DNA of 64,000 nt from Prochlorococcus sp. AG-347-L19 (GCA_003278895.1 QCCO01000001.1:146566-210565), one strand, 5' to 3'; positions 1 to 8,819 are shown, counted from the first letter of the stretch. Translations and numbers: made by a program. Notes: generated from the letters alone by a model not told the origin.

Positions 1-184
1 AATGTGTATTAAATCCTGCATTAGGAGAAATAATATCTTCGTTTATAACTCTAATTTTCCCAAAATTATCCCATTTTGGATCTCTATGCTCTGCGAAAGA
101 AAATGAATGCATCGAATTTAGCCAATCTCTAGTCGATCTAAATCTTTCGTGTGATTTCCTTATTTTAATTATTTTCAAGGACAT
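1..184 (-). CDS. Pirin-family protein, N-terminal fragment cut by window edge
   Basis: The minus-strand frame opens with ATG at 184 and runs off the left edge, giving about 61 residues. The visible part contains SHERFRSTRDWLNSMHSFSF and, further on, WDNFGKIRVINEDIISP. This matches the N-terminus of pirin/YhhW-type bicupins, where the first cupin starts with a histidine-led TRDWL-SxHSFSFA block. Such proteins are metal-binding bicupins, some with quercetinase activity. The substrate cannot be judged from this fragment. Confidence 0.85.
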   Translation of the reverse strand, partial: MSLKIIKIRKSHERFRSTRDWLNSMHSFSFAEHRDPKWDNFGKIRVINEDIISPNAGFNTH

Positions 185-271
185 AAATACTAAGAAATAA
201 ATATGGTTAATTTGTATAAATTCAATTTTTTTGAAAATTATAAATTATGAATAGGTAAAATTACTTTTTAT

Positions 272-400
272 TTATTTGTTGATTTTACTTTGTGCTTTAT
301 TTGCTTTGTAAATTATTTTTTTTGCTTCTTCTCTTGTAGAACATTTTTCTGCCTCAACATTCAAGTTTTTTAGTTTATTTAATTGCTTTGAAATTTTCAT
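272..400 (-). CDS. Small charged hypothetical protein (42 aa)
   Basis: ATG at 400, stop at 272. The product is lysine-rich, likely helical, with one cysteine and a REEAKKIIYKANKAQSK segment. That segment resembles RKEAVGLIHKAAKLKTK in the 45-residue protein at 46404-46541, so the two may be distant paralogues (inference from a short match). Function unknown. Confidence 0.5.
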   Translation of the reverse strand: MKISKQLNKLKNLNVEAEKCSTREEAKKIIYKANKAQSKINK

Positions 401-482
401 ATTAGGTTAACTTAACAAGTAGAAATTAACACATATTTAATGGAATAGCTAAAAATACTGGTTTACATTTGATCCTTACTAC

Positions 483-1019
483 CTAAAAATAAGATTGGAG
501 GATGGAATTATCAGAACAATATAGAGGGTGTATTGGATTATCTTTGATTGTTTTCTTAATTAAAAGGGGTCCAAGAGGATTATCAAAATTATTTTTCCTA
601 ATTGAGTTATATTGCATTATTTTTTTTGATATTCTTTTATTTCTATTTAGAAATTTACCTTTGTTACCCCAACCTAACCATAAATCACAATTTTTACTTT
701 CAGACCAGTGTTTTAAGTTTTTATAAATATGATTATTATTAAGATAACCCACAGGGTTTTTATGTTTAAAAAGTTTTTCTGGTTTGCTTGAAATAAGAGC
801 AAATAAATTTATTAATTTTACTTTGCCGTAATTATTGCTTTTAGCAATTTTGATTATCTTTTTTGTTGTGTTGTCCAAGAAAACTTCATTCGAAAATGAG
901 GGATTTAAACCAACAAAGATAATCTCTTTTTTAGATTTAGAAATCTTATAACTTAAACTCCATCTATATAGTTTGTTAGCGCTTATTAAACAATTTCTTT
1001 CTAGAAATAAATTATTCAA
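483..1019 (-). CDS. DUF1643 family protein
   Basis: A 178-residue protein with IFVGLNPSFSNE followed by a VKLINLFALISSKP block and a WLGWGNKGKF block. These are the three signature stretches of DUF1643 (LNPSxAD..., VVNLFAxRAT-P and AWGxxG). The biochemical role of the family is not established; members occur widely in bacteria and phages. The ATG lies inside the end of the upstream 1016-1501 gene (4-bp overlap), so the two are probably co-transcribed and translationally coupled. Confidence 0.75.
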   Translation of the reverse strand: MNNLFLERNCLISANKLYRWSLSYKISKSKKEIIFVGLNPSFSNEVFLDNTTKKIIKIAKSNNYGKVKLINLFALISSKPEKLFKHKNPVGYLNNNHIYKNLKHWSESKNCDLWLGWGNKGKFLNRNKRISKKIMQYNSIRKNNFDNPLGPLLIKKTIKDNPIHPLYCSDNSILQSYF

Positions 1020-1501
1020 CCTAAACCTACACCTCTAGCCATGAGAGTGGCAAACAAAGGTATTGTTGCAAAGCCCACTAATTCAGTTGTGATGATTAGT
1101 CTGAACCTCATAACTAGATTTTCAGATATTTCAGGTAATTTATTTTTACTTAAAGGAATGGCCCATAAGATATAGGTTGTTGTTGGATACAAAGAAAGTA
1201 ATCCCACCAGAATGTAAAGAGAAACTTTTATCCAAAAAACAGGATTACCTGTATAAAAATCTCCTCCTTGACCAAAATACTTAACACGCAAAATCCCAGT
1301 AACCAATATTGCAACTCCTGCCAAACCATAGACTACATCTGCAATTATCATTGAAATCGTCTCATTTCTATTAAGACCTACTTTGAGAGTCAATCTTTCA
1401 AATAAAAGAGAACCGAAACACAATATAATTCCTAAATAATGAACATATGCCACTAATGCACTTTTAGCAATTTCACCTGTTAATAAAGTTCCTAATAACA
1501 T
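1016..1501 (-). CDS. DUF2214-like four-helix membrane protein
   Basis: 161 residues with about four hydrophobic segments (near residues 10-30, 50-70, 88-108 and 130-155) and short polar loops. The arrangement and the GxLLFERLTLKVGL and ILRVKYFGQGGDFYTGNP stretches fit the cyanobacterial DUF2214 family, whose function is unknown. It overlaps the downstream DUF1643 gene by 4 bp. Confidence 0.65.
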   Translation of the reverse strand: MLLGTLLTGEIAKSALVAYVHYLGIILCFGSLLFERLTLKVGLNRNETISMIIADVVYGLAGVAILVTGILRVKYFGQGGDFYTGNPVFWIKVSLYILVGLLSLYPTTTYILWAIPLSKNKLPEISENLVMRFRLIITTELVGFATIPLFATLMARGVGLG

Positions 1502-1589
1502 TTCCTAGTCAAAATTTATACAATACTAACCACCAAATAAAGAATTTGTTTAGAAAATAGATTAAACAATAAAAAGAAGGTTCTTGATT

Positions 1590-2339
1590 CTAGGACTCTA
1601 AAAACCTTTTTTGACCATCTTCAAAAAAATCCTTTTTATTCCACACTTCGATTACATCTGGGAAATGTTTTTCCATACAATTATCACAAACCCCATGACT
1701 GAATCTAATATCACTAATTTTCGAAAGATATTTTTCTAAATGCATCCAATCGCCCTCCTTATTTTTCACTTCTCTGCAATATGAACATACAGATAAAATC
1801 CCTTCCTGTTTATGCAAATTAGATAAAGCATCTAGCAAATTTAATGACTTTTTTCTAAGCTCTAAAAATGAAACTATTTGCTTTGATAATAATTCCATAA
1901 TATTAAATTGTTGTGTAGTTAGATTTCCTGGCTTTCTGTCTATTACACACAGAGTTCCAAGCTTATTACCATCATTATTTCTAAGGGGAAAACCTGCATA
2001 AAAACGAATCTTTGGATCTCCAGTTACCAATGGATTATTTATAAATCTTTCATCTTGGAAAGCATCATGAATAATTAGTGGACTATTTTCTTTTATTGCA
2101 TGTGTACAAAAAGACCAATCTCTTCTAGTTTCTGATATTTGAAGTCCTATTTTGGATTTAAACCATTGTTTATCTTTGTCTACTAAAGTCATTAAAGAAA
2201 TAGGCACATTACAGGTTGTAGCAGCAATTTTTGTAATATCGTCATAACATGATTCTGGCTTGGTTCCCAAAATCCTATATTCTGCTAAAGCTTTTAATCT
2301 TCTTTCCTCTTCTTCTTTTTTTGATACAAGATTCTGCAT
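1590..2339 (-). CDS. GAF-domain protein with C-terminal CxxC/CxxC module
   Basis: 249 residues. Residues about 20-165 form a GAF domain (NVPISLMTLVDKDKQWFKS, RDWSFCTHAI, FYAGFPLRNNDGNKLGTLCV). The C-terminal part has CSYCREVKNKEGDWMHLEKY and then SHGVCDNCMEKHFPD, a four-cysteine module often found at the end of PAS/GAF response proteins in cyanobacteria. No kinase, HD-GYP or GGDEF domain follows, so it is a stand-alone sensor or adaptor. The ligand is unknown. Monocistronic by spacing. Confidence 0.8.
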   Translation of the reverse strand: MQNLVSKKEEEERRLKALAEYRILGTKPESCYDDITKIAATTCNVPISLMTLVDKDKQWFKSKIGLQISETRRDWSFCTHAIKENSPLIIHDAFQDERFINNPLVTGDPKIRFYAGFPLRNNDGNKLGTLCVIDRKPGNLTTQQFNIMELLSKQIVSFLELRKKSLNLLDALSNLHKQEGILSVCSYCREVKNKEGDWMHLEKYLSKISDIRFSHGVCDNCMEKHFPDVIEVWNKKDFFEDGQKRFLES

Positions 2340-2458
2340 TAATCTTCACCAATAATTAAAACTTTAAAATTAAAGTTTCTCCAAAAAACTTTTTCCGTCT
2401 AATACTTAATAAAAAAAAGATAAACTTATTGAATTGTTACTTACTGATTTATTACTTA

Positions 2459-3778
2459 TTAATTAATTATTGATTGATTTAGCTTTGAGACTGCCATCCC
2501 AGCGATCCATCCACTTGTCCAACAATGTTGAAAATTAAATCCACCAGTGATACCATCAACATCCAAAACTTCTCCAGAAAAAAATAACCCTGGACAAATT
2601 AAGCTTTCCATACTTTTAAAATTAACCTCATTAATTTTTACGCCTCCGGAAGTAACGAATTCCTCTCCAAATGGACCTTTGCCTGAAATTATATATTTAT
2701 CCCTCATTAGAGTATTTATCATTCTCTCTCTTTCATCCGCCAGTAAATCAGCCCACTTTTTCTCTTTATCAATACCTATTTTCTTTAATAAAAAAATCCA
2801 TAATCTTTTTGTTAATAGTGGCACAGGTCTACTATTAATAAGATTCACCTTGCCTTTATTTAATCTTAAATAATTAACTTTTTCTTTTAACTCCTCATAA
2901 CTTAAAGAAGACCATTTAATGATTAGATTAAATTTATATTTTTGGTTATAAAGTTCCCTTGCTGCAATTGATGAAAGTTTTAATACTGCTGGCCCACTAA
3001 ACCCCCAATGCGTTATTAGTAAATCGCCTCTATTTTGAAAATTCTTATTATTTAATTTAATTTCTATATCTATGCCCTTTATCGATACCCCACTACATTC
3101 ATCCAAATTTGGTTCTTTTGTAGAAAAAGTAAAAAGCGATGGTACAGGTTTAACAATGGAGTGTCCAAGATTTTGAGCTAATTTATATCCGCTTGGATTA
3201 CCTCCAGTTGAAAGAATAATATTTTTTGCAGTTACCTTTGCTTTTTTAAGACTAAAAATATTGAATATATTATCAGGAGTTTTTGAAATTTCTTTTACAA
3301 AAAATTTTGTTAATATCTCTACGTTTTTTGATAAAGCACTTTTTCTCAAACAATCAATAACATCTGAAGAAGAATTAGATACTGGGAAAACTCTTAGATC
3401 TTCCTCAATTTTTAATTTTAATCCTTTTTTCTCAAACCAATCATATACATCTCCAGCAGCAAAACGATTAAATGCTTCCAAGAGCTGAATTCCACCTCTT
3501 GGGTAATTCTCAACTAATTCATTCGGTATCCATGTCGCATTAGTGACGTTACATCTTCCCCCTCCACTAATCCTTACTTTCTCCATAAGTTTTGATGTGC
3601 CTTCAAGAATTATTATTTTTTTTATTCCATTTTCAGCAGCAGTTATTGCTGTCATAAAACCAGCTGCACCGCCTCCTACAACTGCTAAATCAAAAGGTTC
3701 CAAAAACTTATCATTCAATATGCTTCTATCTGATAATAGCAAGGAGTTATAAAGAAAAATTATTCCAAAAACTATCAA
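2459..3778 (-). CDS. BaiN/HI0933-family FAD-dependent oxidoreductase
   Basis: 439 residues. A dinucleotide-binding GxGxxG motif appears as AVVGGGAAGFMTAITAAENG near residue 32, followed by RISGGGRCNVTNA. The end carries FFSGEVLDVDGITGGFNFQ, the hallmark C-terminus of the HI0933/YhiN/BaiN flavoprotein family. Members bind FAD; the physiological substrate is usually unknown. The 27 residues before the Rossmann motif are hydrophobic and atypical, so the true start may lie inside the frame. Confidence 0.88.
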   Translation of the reverse strand: MIVFGIIFLYNSLLLSDRSILNDKFLEPFDLAVVGGGAAGFMTAITAAENGIKKIIILEGTSKLMEKVRISGGGRCNVTNATWIPNELVENYPRGGIQLLEAFNRFAAGDVYDWFEKKGLKLKIEEDLRVFPVSNSSSDVIDCLRKSALSKNVEILTKFFVKEISKTPDNIFNIFSLKKAKVTAKNIILSTGGNPSGYKLAQNLGHSIVKPVPSLFTFSTKEPNLDECSGVSIKGIDIEIKLNNKNFQNRGDLLITHWGFSGPAVLKLSSIAARELYNQKYKFNLIIKWSSLSYEELKEKVNYLRLNKGKVNLINSRPVPLLTKRLWIFLLKKIGIDKEKKWADLLADERERMINTLMRDKYIISGKGPFGEEFVTSGGVKINEVNFKSMESLICPGLFFSGEVLDVDGITGGFNFQHCWTSGWIAGMAVSKLNQSIIN

Positions 3779-3881
3779 AAAAATAAATAAAAAACTTCAT
3801 AAAAAATAGCTGCAATTCACTAATTTTTAAATATCAAAAAAAATCAACGCAGTCGTTATTTTTATGCTTTAACTTAAATAT

Positions 3882-4118
3882 ATGAGTTTAATATTTTCTT
3901 ACGTCAAATATTCTGAGGCCAGTTTTCCTATGACAGGTCAATATACAGCTCTTCTTTTAATAACTTCTATTATTTGGGTTTTACTTTGGTTTGGTTACAG
4001 ACAAAACAAGATAAATGATGAGATCAAGAAAAAAGAAAAAGAAGAAAGAATTAATGCGAAAGTTCAAAGAAGAAAGAAGTTAGAAAGTTTATATCCTAGT
4101 AATAAAAAAACTGTTTAG
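3882..4118 (+). CDS. Small single-helix membrane protein
   Basis: 78 codons from ATG 3882. A second in-frame ATG at 3930 gives a 62-residue product starting just before the hydrophobic segment (TALLLITSIIWVLLWFGY). The tail is strongly basic and coiled-coil-like (EIKKKEKEERINAKVQRRKK). The layout, one helix plus a charged cytoplasmic tail, is common among cyanobacterial thylakoid or plasma-membrane mini-proteins. Function unknown. Confidence 0.6.
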   Translation: MSLIFSYVKYSEASFPMTGQYTALLLITSIIWVLLWFGYRQNKINDEIKKKEKEERINAKVQRRKKLESLYPSNKKTV

Positions 4119-4142
4119 AATTAAAAAATTAATTAAGTAAAT

Positions 4143-4241
4143 ATGAAAAAAAATAATTTCAAATCACTAATTCAGTACTTGCCAGGGATTTTGATTCTTA
4201 TTTATGTATTCTTTTTAGCATTTACTCAATTTATAAAATAA
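4143..4241 (+). CDS. 32-residue single-helix mini-protein
   Basis: ATG 4143 to TAA 4241, in the same orientation as both neighbours and only 24 bp after the preceding gene. Residues 10-28 (QYLPGILILIYVFFLAFTQ) form one transmembrane helix. Probably co-transcribed with the genes on either side. No family recognised. Confidence 0.45.
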   Translation: MKKNNFKSLIQYLPGILILIYVFFLAFTQFIK

Positions 4242-4262
4242 AATTTCTAAAAATTACTCGTT

Positions 4263-5135
4263 TTGATTGGAATCCTATCTGCTTTTGGAGCTGCTGCATC
4301 TTGGACTTATGCGTGCTTTATTTGGCGCTCGCAAACTCAGAAATATAAAATAATAGATATTAATTTAATAAAAAATATAATAGCTTTTTTAGTTTTTGCA
4401 CCTTCCTTTATCAATATTAATCCTACAATTGAATTAAAAAACATATTTATACTATTAGTAAGTGGAATAATAGGTATTGGTTTAGGTGATACTTTCTACC
4501 TAAAGTCATTACAAACAATAGGCACAAGAAAAACTTTATCTGTAGAAACTCTTTCTCCGTTAATGGCTGCTTTTTCAGGGGAAATTTTCATTAATGAAGA
4601 TTTAACAATTAAATCATGGGTTGGGGTAATCATAGTATCGATTTCGCTATTTATAATTCTCAAAAAAGGGAATGATTTTAAAGATGAAAACCCACCTTTC
4701 TCAGAAAAAAATAATTTTAAGATTTTTGCTTTTCCTTTTTTATCAGTTTTATGTGCTGTTCTTGGAGGTCTTTTTTCAAGGATGGTTTTCCTTCAAAGCA
4801 ATTTATCACCTTTCATTACAACTGAGATAAGATTATTAGGTGCAATAATTTTTTTGATAACTTTAAAAGGGTTTAAGATCAATTATTTTTTAAAAAACAT
4901 AGAAAAAAAAGAACAAAAAAGATTTTTGCTTTCAATACTTCTTGGAACGAATATAGGAATATTGCTACAACAAATTGTATTTAAAACTCTTCCCATAGGA
5001 ATAGGTTGGGCATTATTAAGCACATCTCCAGTAATTTCTTTACTTTTAGCTAAGAATGAGGAAAGAGAAATTACCAAAAAAATAATATTTTTTACTTGTT
5101 TTTTATTTTTTGGCTTAACATTAATAATTATTTAA
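4263..5135 (+). CDS. EamA/DMT-family transporter
   Basis: 290 residues, about ten hydrophobic segments arranged as two EamA repeats (residues 1-135 and 150-290). Each repeat has the typical glycine-rich helix (GIIGIGLGDTFYLKSLQTIG; GTNIGILLQQIVFKTLPIGI). EamA proteins are drug/metabolite exporters or amino-acid permeases; the substrate cannot be read from sequence. The start used is TTG at 4263, right at the first helix. Confidence 0.85.
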   Translation: MIGILSAFGAAASWTYACFIWRSQTQKYKIIDINLIKNIIAFLVFAPSFININPTIELKNIFILLVSGIIGIGLGDTFYLKSLQTIGTRKTLSVETLSPLMAAFSGEIFINEDLTIKSWVGVIIVSISLFIILKKGNDFKDENPPFSEKNNFKIFAFPFLSVLCAVLGGLFSRMVFLQSNLSPFITTEIRLLGAIIFLITLKGFKINYFLKNIEKKEQKRFLLSILLGTNIGILLQQIVFKTLPIGIGWALLSTSPVISLLLAKNEEREITKKIIFFTCFLFFGLTLIII

Positions 5136-5212
5136 TCTAAGAGTTAATGTAATAAATACTCATGTTAATAGAAATCAGATTAAATAAAATTATCGTGTAA
5201 AGATTCAGAAAA

Positions 5213-5329
5213 ATGAAAATTTTTAAGAAAAAAAGACTTGGAACAATGGAGGTTTATTTTATTTTTTTAAGCTGTATTTATTTAGGATTTATAGGTTATA
5301 AATCTCTATTAAATATTTTATTTACTTGA
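5213..5329 (+). CDS. 38-residue single-helix mini-protein
   Basis: ATG 5213 to TGA 5329. A basic N-terminus (KIFKKKRLG) is followed by one hydrophobic helix (VYFIFLSCIYLGFIGY). It ends 2 bp from the stop of the convergent gene at 5332. Unrecognised. Confidence 0.4.
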   Translation: MKIFKKKRLGTMEVYFIFLSCIYLGFIGYKSLLNILFT

Positions 5330-5331
5330 GA

Positions 5332-5466
5332 TTAATTAATTCTTTGGAATGATTTAATCAACTTACCGCCATCTTGATCATCATCATCGTTTGAAGCGAA
5401 AAAAATAAAAAATATCCCTAGAGAAGCTATAGATAATGAAATTGACAATACAGAAAGCTCGTCCAT
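5332..5466 (-). CDS. 44-residue membrane mini-protein with Asp-rich QDGG tail
   Basis: ATG at 5466. One hydrophobic helix (SLSIASLGIFFIFFAS) is followed by NDDDDQDGGKLIKSF. The same acidic motif, DDNDDQDGGMLIP, follows the helix of the 59-residue protein at 6600-6779, so the two probably share ancestry or a binding function. Members of this kind are conserved in picocyanobacteria but uncharacterised, to my knowledge. Confidence 0.55.
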   Translation of the reverse strand: MDELSVLSISLSIASLGIFFIFFASNDDDDQDGGKLIKSFQRIN

Positions 5467-5583
5467 AGATTTTAATTTATTTTATGATAAACCAAAAAAA
5501 ATAAAAGACAGTAAACAAATACACATTCTTGCAAATATAAATTTCCTTTATTTGTAAAATAAAAAAAATGTCCGAACTATTTC

Positions 5584-5859
5584 GTGAAAGTTTTAATCAC
5601 TTCCCCTTGTAGTGCAAGCACAATAATTCAGTATGGAATAAAAAGTTGGCCTATTTGGGAATGTGACCCAAGTAAATTTCAATGGAATTACGATGATAAA
5701 GAAATTTGCTTAATTCTTGAAGGCCAAGCGAAAATTAGTACGAAAAACGGTGACATTTATTTTATTAAAGCTGGAGATCTTGTTGAGTTTCCTGCTGGAC
5801 TTAACTGCGAATGGGAAATAACCAAAAGTATTAAAAAACATTATCGATTGGGTAGCTAG
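5584..5859 (+). CDS. Small cupin-domain protein (DUF861 type)
   Basis: 91 residues forming a single cupin barrel: SWPIWECDPSKFQWNYDDKE, LILEGQAKISTKNGDIYFIK and AGDLVEFPAGLNCEWEI. This is the Cupin_3/DUF861 pattern, in which the first-motif histidines are replaced, so metal binding is uncertain. The frame starts with GTG at 5584. Enzymatic role unknown. Confidence 0.75.
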   Translation: MKVLITSPCSASTIIQYGIKSWPIWECDPSKFQWNYDDKEICLILEGQAKISTKNGDIYFIKAGDLVEFPAGLNCEWEITKSIKKHYRLGS

Positions 5860-5951
5860 ATTTAAGAAATAAGATTTTTTCTTTCTTTACTGCAAACTCA
5901 ATGCAGATAAAATATGGTTAACAAATAATTTTCAAAAGGGGAACTAATATT

Positions 5952-6122
5952 ATGCCTTTTTCTGATCAAGAATATTTTGAGGTTATTGAAAAAAATGAAA
6001 TAGTAAAAAAAGCATTTGAAAATATTAAGCAAATTTGCATTGATTTGCAAAAACAGACAAATTGTCCTGAAGAGGACCTAAAAGATTTTCTTGAGTTTAT
6101 TTCTAAACAATGGAATAAGTAA
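5952..6122 (+). CDS. 56-residue acidic hypothetical protein
   Basis: ATG 5952 preceded by AAGGGG about 8 bases upstream, stop TAA 6122. The product is soluble and helical with two cysteines (QICIDLQKQTNCPEEDL) and ends ISKQWNK. No recognised family. Confidence 0.5.
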   Translation: MPFSDQEYFEVIEKNEIVKKAFENIKQICIDLQKQTNCPEEDLKDFLEFISKQWNK

Positions 6123-6188
6123 TAATTAACAAGCCTTTTAAGAATACTAGATTTAAAATCTCAATTTATTTTTCTCACATAATCAGTT

Positions 6189-6320
6189 CTAATCTAATTC
6201 CTTTTTTGGTTTTGTATTGATACTGGAAGTTCCCTTAGCAGCAGAAACAAAGAAAAAGAAGCCTACAATTCCTGATATACCAAATATCGCAGCCAAAGGA
6301 TCAAAAGTGAAAGAAAACAT
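6189..6320 (-). CDS. 43-residue single-helix membrane protein
   Basis: I chose ATG 6320 (MFSFTFDPLAAIFGISG) over an upstream in-frame TTG at 6371 because the latter adds an unlikely leader. The helix spans IFGISGIVGFFFFVSAA and the tail is basic. Unrecognised picocyanobacterial mini-protein. Confidence 0.5.
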   Translation of the reverse strand: MFSFTFDPLAAIFGISGIVGFFFFVSAAKGTSSINTKPKKELD

Positions 6321-6599
6321 AGAATTTATAAAATCAAGATAAATAATAGTTTTTGAATCAAAATTGCACAATTATTGTTAAGTATAAAAAATAACAATAA
6401 CGCGATTCATTATGTCATTATTATTTTCTCATAAGGTTCAACAAAATTATTATTCACATTCATGTTGAAGAATAAATATGAATAAATACTAAAGATTTAT
6501 TCGTGGGACAGAGAAAAGTTTAAAAAATATTTATTGAAATATTGAACAACACTTCCTGGAGGATCCACAATTGTTGTTTCTTTAGATTATTATCAATCC

Positions 6600-6779
6600 A
6601 TGACAGATTTTTACTCAGCTTCTTCAGCAGTAAGTCCTTTTACAGCTGTATTATGGTGTCTTTATCCAATAGCTGTACTTGTAATCATTGAATTACTTCT
6701 CGGGGGTGGATTTGATGATGATAACGATGACCAAGATGGTGGAATGCTTATACCTGCTTACTCTAGATCTGACGTTTGA
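6600..6779 (+). CDS. 59-residue single-helix protein with DDNDDQDGG motif
   Basis: ATG 6600 to TGA 6779. The order is a Ser/Ala-rich N-terminus, one hydrophobic segment (VLWCLYPIAVLVIIELLLGG), then FDDDNDDQDGGMLIPAYSRS. The acidic QDGG motif is shared with the product of 5332-5466. The 5' untranslated stretch contains an AACAAC...GTTGTT hairpin around 6545-6575. Confidence 0.6.
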   Translation: MTDFYSASSAVSPFTAVLWCLYPIAVLVIIELLLGGGFDDDNDDQDGGMLIPAYSRSDV

Positions 6780-6824
6780 AATTTTTTAGATTTTAAATTA
6801 CAATTTCTATAAAATTTCAGTAGA

Positions 6825-6965
6825 TTGATTAACAATATTAATATCACTCATATCTCTTTAATTACACTAACCATTTTTATCATTTCCTCTCTGTCTTGGC
6901 TTGTCTTAAGAACCCTTAAAGAAGGGAGAAAAGCTTTAACAAATATAAACAAGGATAAATCGTAA
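6825..6965 (+). CDS. Possible 46-residue single-helix protein (TTG start)
   Basis: Open frame from TTG 6825 to TAA 6965: hydrophobic SLITLTIFIISSLSWLVL followed by a basic tail RTLKEGRKALTN. The composition is like neighbouring mini-proteins, but there is no ATG or clear ribosome-binding site. Confidence 0.35.
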   Translation: MINNINITHISLITLTIFIISSLSWLVLRTLKEGRKALTNINKDKS

Positions 6966-7077
6966 AAAACTTAAATAAATACTAGAATTTGAAGGATAAT
7001 TAAGTTAAACAACTACAAATTCATAGTAGTTCCTTGTTGTGACGGGGCTCTCCTACAAGTTACTTTAATAAATACAA

Positions 7078-7173
7078 ATGCATCTAAATTCTTTACTTTA
7101 TATTTGTTCTATATCTTTATTCATTTATATAATGGCGCTATTTTGGAGAGACTTGCCAAATCAAAAAAAGTGA
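7078..7173 (+). CDS. 31-residue single-helix mini-protein
   Basis: ATG 7078 to TGA 7173. One hydrophobic helix (LLYICSISLFIYIMALFW) is followed by RDLPNQKK. A helix with short basic tail is the size class of photosystem and cytochrome small subunits, but no specific one matches. Confidence 0.4.
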   Translation: MHLNSLLYICSISLFIYIMALFWRDLPNQKK

Positions 7174-7251
7174 ATAATTAATATTAAATTTATTGCTTGT
7201 TAAAAACAATTGAGTTATTAATTAAATATTGGATTTAATTTTTTTATATAA

Positions 7252-7416
7252 ATGCTGAAAGAATCTTCAAATAACAATAACAAAAATATATTCTCAGAGA
7301 CTACAAGTATTTCAAAAGAAAAGATGATTTGCAAAGACGGATTCTGTTCATTACCAAATAAAGATGAGATCCCAAAACAAGATTCAAATGATATTAATTT
7401 ATTTGATCCTGTTTAG
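7252..7416 (+). CDS. 54-residue soluble hypothetical protein
   Basis: ATG 7252 to TAG 7416. Asn/Ser/Lys-rich and probably disordered, with a single CKDGFC motif in the middle that could bind metal or form a disulfide. Unrecognised. Confidence 0.4.
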   Translation: MLKESSNNNNKNIFSETTSISKEKMICKDGFCSLPNKDEIPKQDSNDINLFDPV

Positions 7417-7485
7417 GAAATAAATAACACCTTAATAAATTAAAGATTAAATAGAATATGTTCAATTTTTTTAAATTTTTAATTT

Positions 7486-7821
7486 ATGCTTAAGAAATTT
7501 TTCTGCGCATATAAAGGGTTTTGGATTAAAGCTACAGACTTCAAAGGATTCACATCCCGAATGGACTGGTGGTTAGTTCAACTAGCGAATCTTATAATTT
7601 CTTTCCTAACTATCCCAATATTTTTAAAAACGTTTGGTTTTAATGCTTATGGATTAGTTTGTATTATTCCTCAAATAGCTATTGATATAAGAAGAATTAG
7701 AGATTTTGGAAAAGATTGGAAATGGATTTTTATTAATTTAATTCCTATTTTCGGATGGATCTTGTGGTTCATCTGGCTAGGCTTTGGAAAGACTGGTAAT
7801 GGGAAAAATAAACTTATGTAG
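7486..7821 (+). CDS. DUF805 family membrane protein
   Basis: 111 residues with the DUF805 pattern: YKGFWIKATDFKGFTSRMDW, two hydrophobic segments, then DIRRIRDFGKDWKWIFINL and a terminal GWILWFIWLGFGKTGNG. The family is widespread in bacteria and some phages and has no assigned activity. Confidence 0.85.
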   Translation: MLKKFFCAYKGFWIKATDFKGFTSRMDWWLVQLANLIISFLTIPIFLKTFGFNAYGLVCIIPQIAIDIRRIRDFGKDWKWIFINLIPIFGWILWFIWLGFGKTGNGKNKLM

Positions 7822-7832
7822 AAATTAACGCC

Positions 7833-8150
7833 TCATTTTTTTCTTTTTTTAAAATCTACAAATCTTACCTTTTTTCTAAATTCTATTTGTTTTTCAAGAA
7901 TTCTAAACACATGCATCTCGCATTCGGTTAATTTAAGAAACTGATCGAGTGTATCTTTATCTTCTTCATCAAAATCTTCGAAAACTTTTGATATAGCAGT
8001 ACTATTTCTATAAATAAAATCCTCTGCTACATCTCGTGGATTCTTTCCAGATTCGAAACCCTTAAAAGCTTCATAAGAATTAAGTTCTCTCGTTAACCAT
8101 TTAAACCATGGTTCACTTTTATTATGTTTTTTATTTATGATTTTCTTCAT
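7833..8150 (-). CDS. Hypothetical soluble protein (105 aa)
   Basis: ATG at 8150. Basic ends and an acidic middle (FEDFDEEDKDTLDQF), predicted helical. It is convergent with the DUF805 gene, with 11 bp between stops. No family recognised. Confidence 0.6.
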   Translation of the reverse strand: MKKIINKKHNKSEPWFKWLTRELNSYEAFKGFESGKNPRDVAEDFIYRNSTAISKVFEDFDEEDKDTLDQFLKLTECEMHVFRILEKQIEFRKKVRFVDFKKRKK

Positions 8151-8359
8151 GAAAAATTTTTTACTAGTTTAATCATTATTAAATATTCATTCTTTGACAG
8201 CTGTACAAATACTTATTTAAAAAATTTAATTTAAGATTAACCTTTTTTATTTTTTACAAAATAACTAGCATAATTGCCATAAAGCTTTTTAAAAAATAAG
8301 TATTTATTACTCATTTTTTTGTTTATGAGATAGCTAGTATTTGTTTTTACTAAAGTAAT

Positions 8360-8578
8360 TTGTCAATTCCATTTTACGACTTTCCTTCATCTCCGATTTT
8401 AATAATTGGTGCTCTTGGCATTGCAGTAGCAATAGCAGTTTTTTTTGTCTCCTACCAAAAATATTTCAATTCTCCCTTGAATAGAGAGCTTGCAGAAAAG
8501 AAAAAAGCCTTAATTAAGGAACAAAAAGAATTAAATGAAAGATTAGAAAAAATAGAACAAGATTTAAAAAATTTATAA
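8360..8578 (+). CDS. Membrane-anchored coiled-coil protein (72 aa)
   Basis: TTG start at 8360. One hydrophobic helix (ILIIGALGIAVAIAVFFVSY) is followed by a 35-residue charged coiled coil (ELAEKKKALIKEQKELNERL...). Unknown function; the architecture suggests a membrane anchor or scaffold. Confidence 0.6.
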   Translation: MSIPFYDFPSSPILIIGALGIAVAIAVFFVSYQKYFNSPLNRELAEKKKALIKEQKELNERLEKIEQDLKNL

Positions 8579-8663
8579 AAAATTACTCTCAATAGAGATG
8601 AATTAATGATCTCGAATTCAAGACCTTAATTTTTTTAAAAGGAATTTTGGTCTATAACAAGTT

Positions 8664-8819
8664 ATGGATAAAGATCATCTTATTGAGTTAATTTCTAATA
8701 GTCTTCTTTACGAGAGTAAAAATTCTGACTCTAATAAGAACCTTAGTGACTTTAAAAATTACTTAGAGAGATTAAATCTAGATCAATTGAGAACTATGTC
8801 TAAAGAATTTATTCTTTAG
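8664..8819 (+). CDS. 51-residue MDKDHLI-family hypothetical protein
   Basis: ATG 8664 to TAG 8819. It begins MDKDHLIELISNSLL and ends LNLDQLRTMSKEFIL. A paralogue of identical length lies at 43709-43864 and shares both ends. Only the acidic middle differs, so this is a real and maintained small-protein family. Soluble, helical, no known domain. Confidence 0.65.
   Translation: MDKDHLIELISNSLLYESKNSDSNKNLSDFKNYLERLNLDQLRTMSKEFIL

Noticed and set aside
111-150. AGTCGATCTAAA inside the pirin-like gene resembling the leader motif
   Set aside because: It lies within a conserved coding segment (FRSTRDWL region) and lacks the hairpin and T-run.
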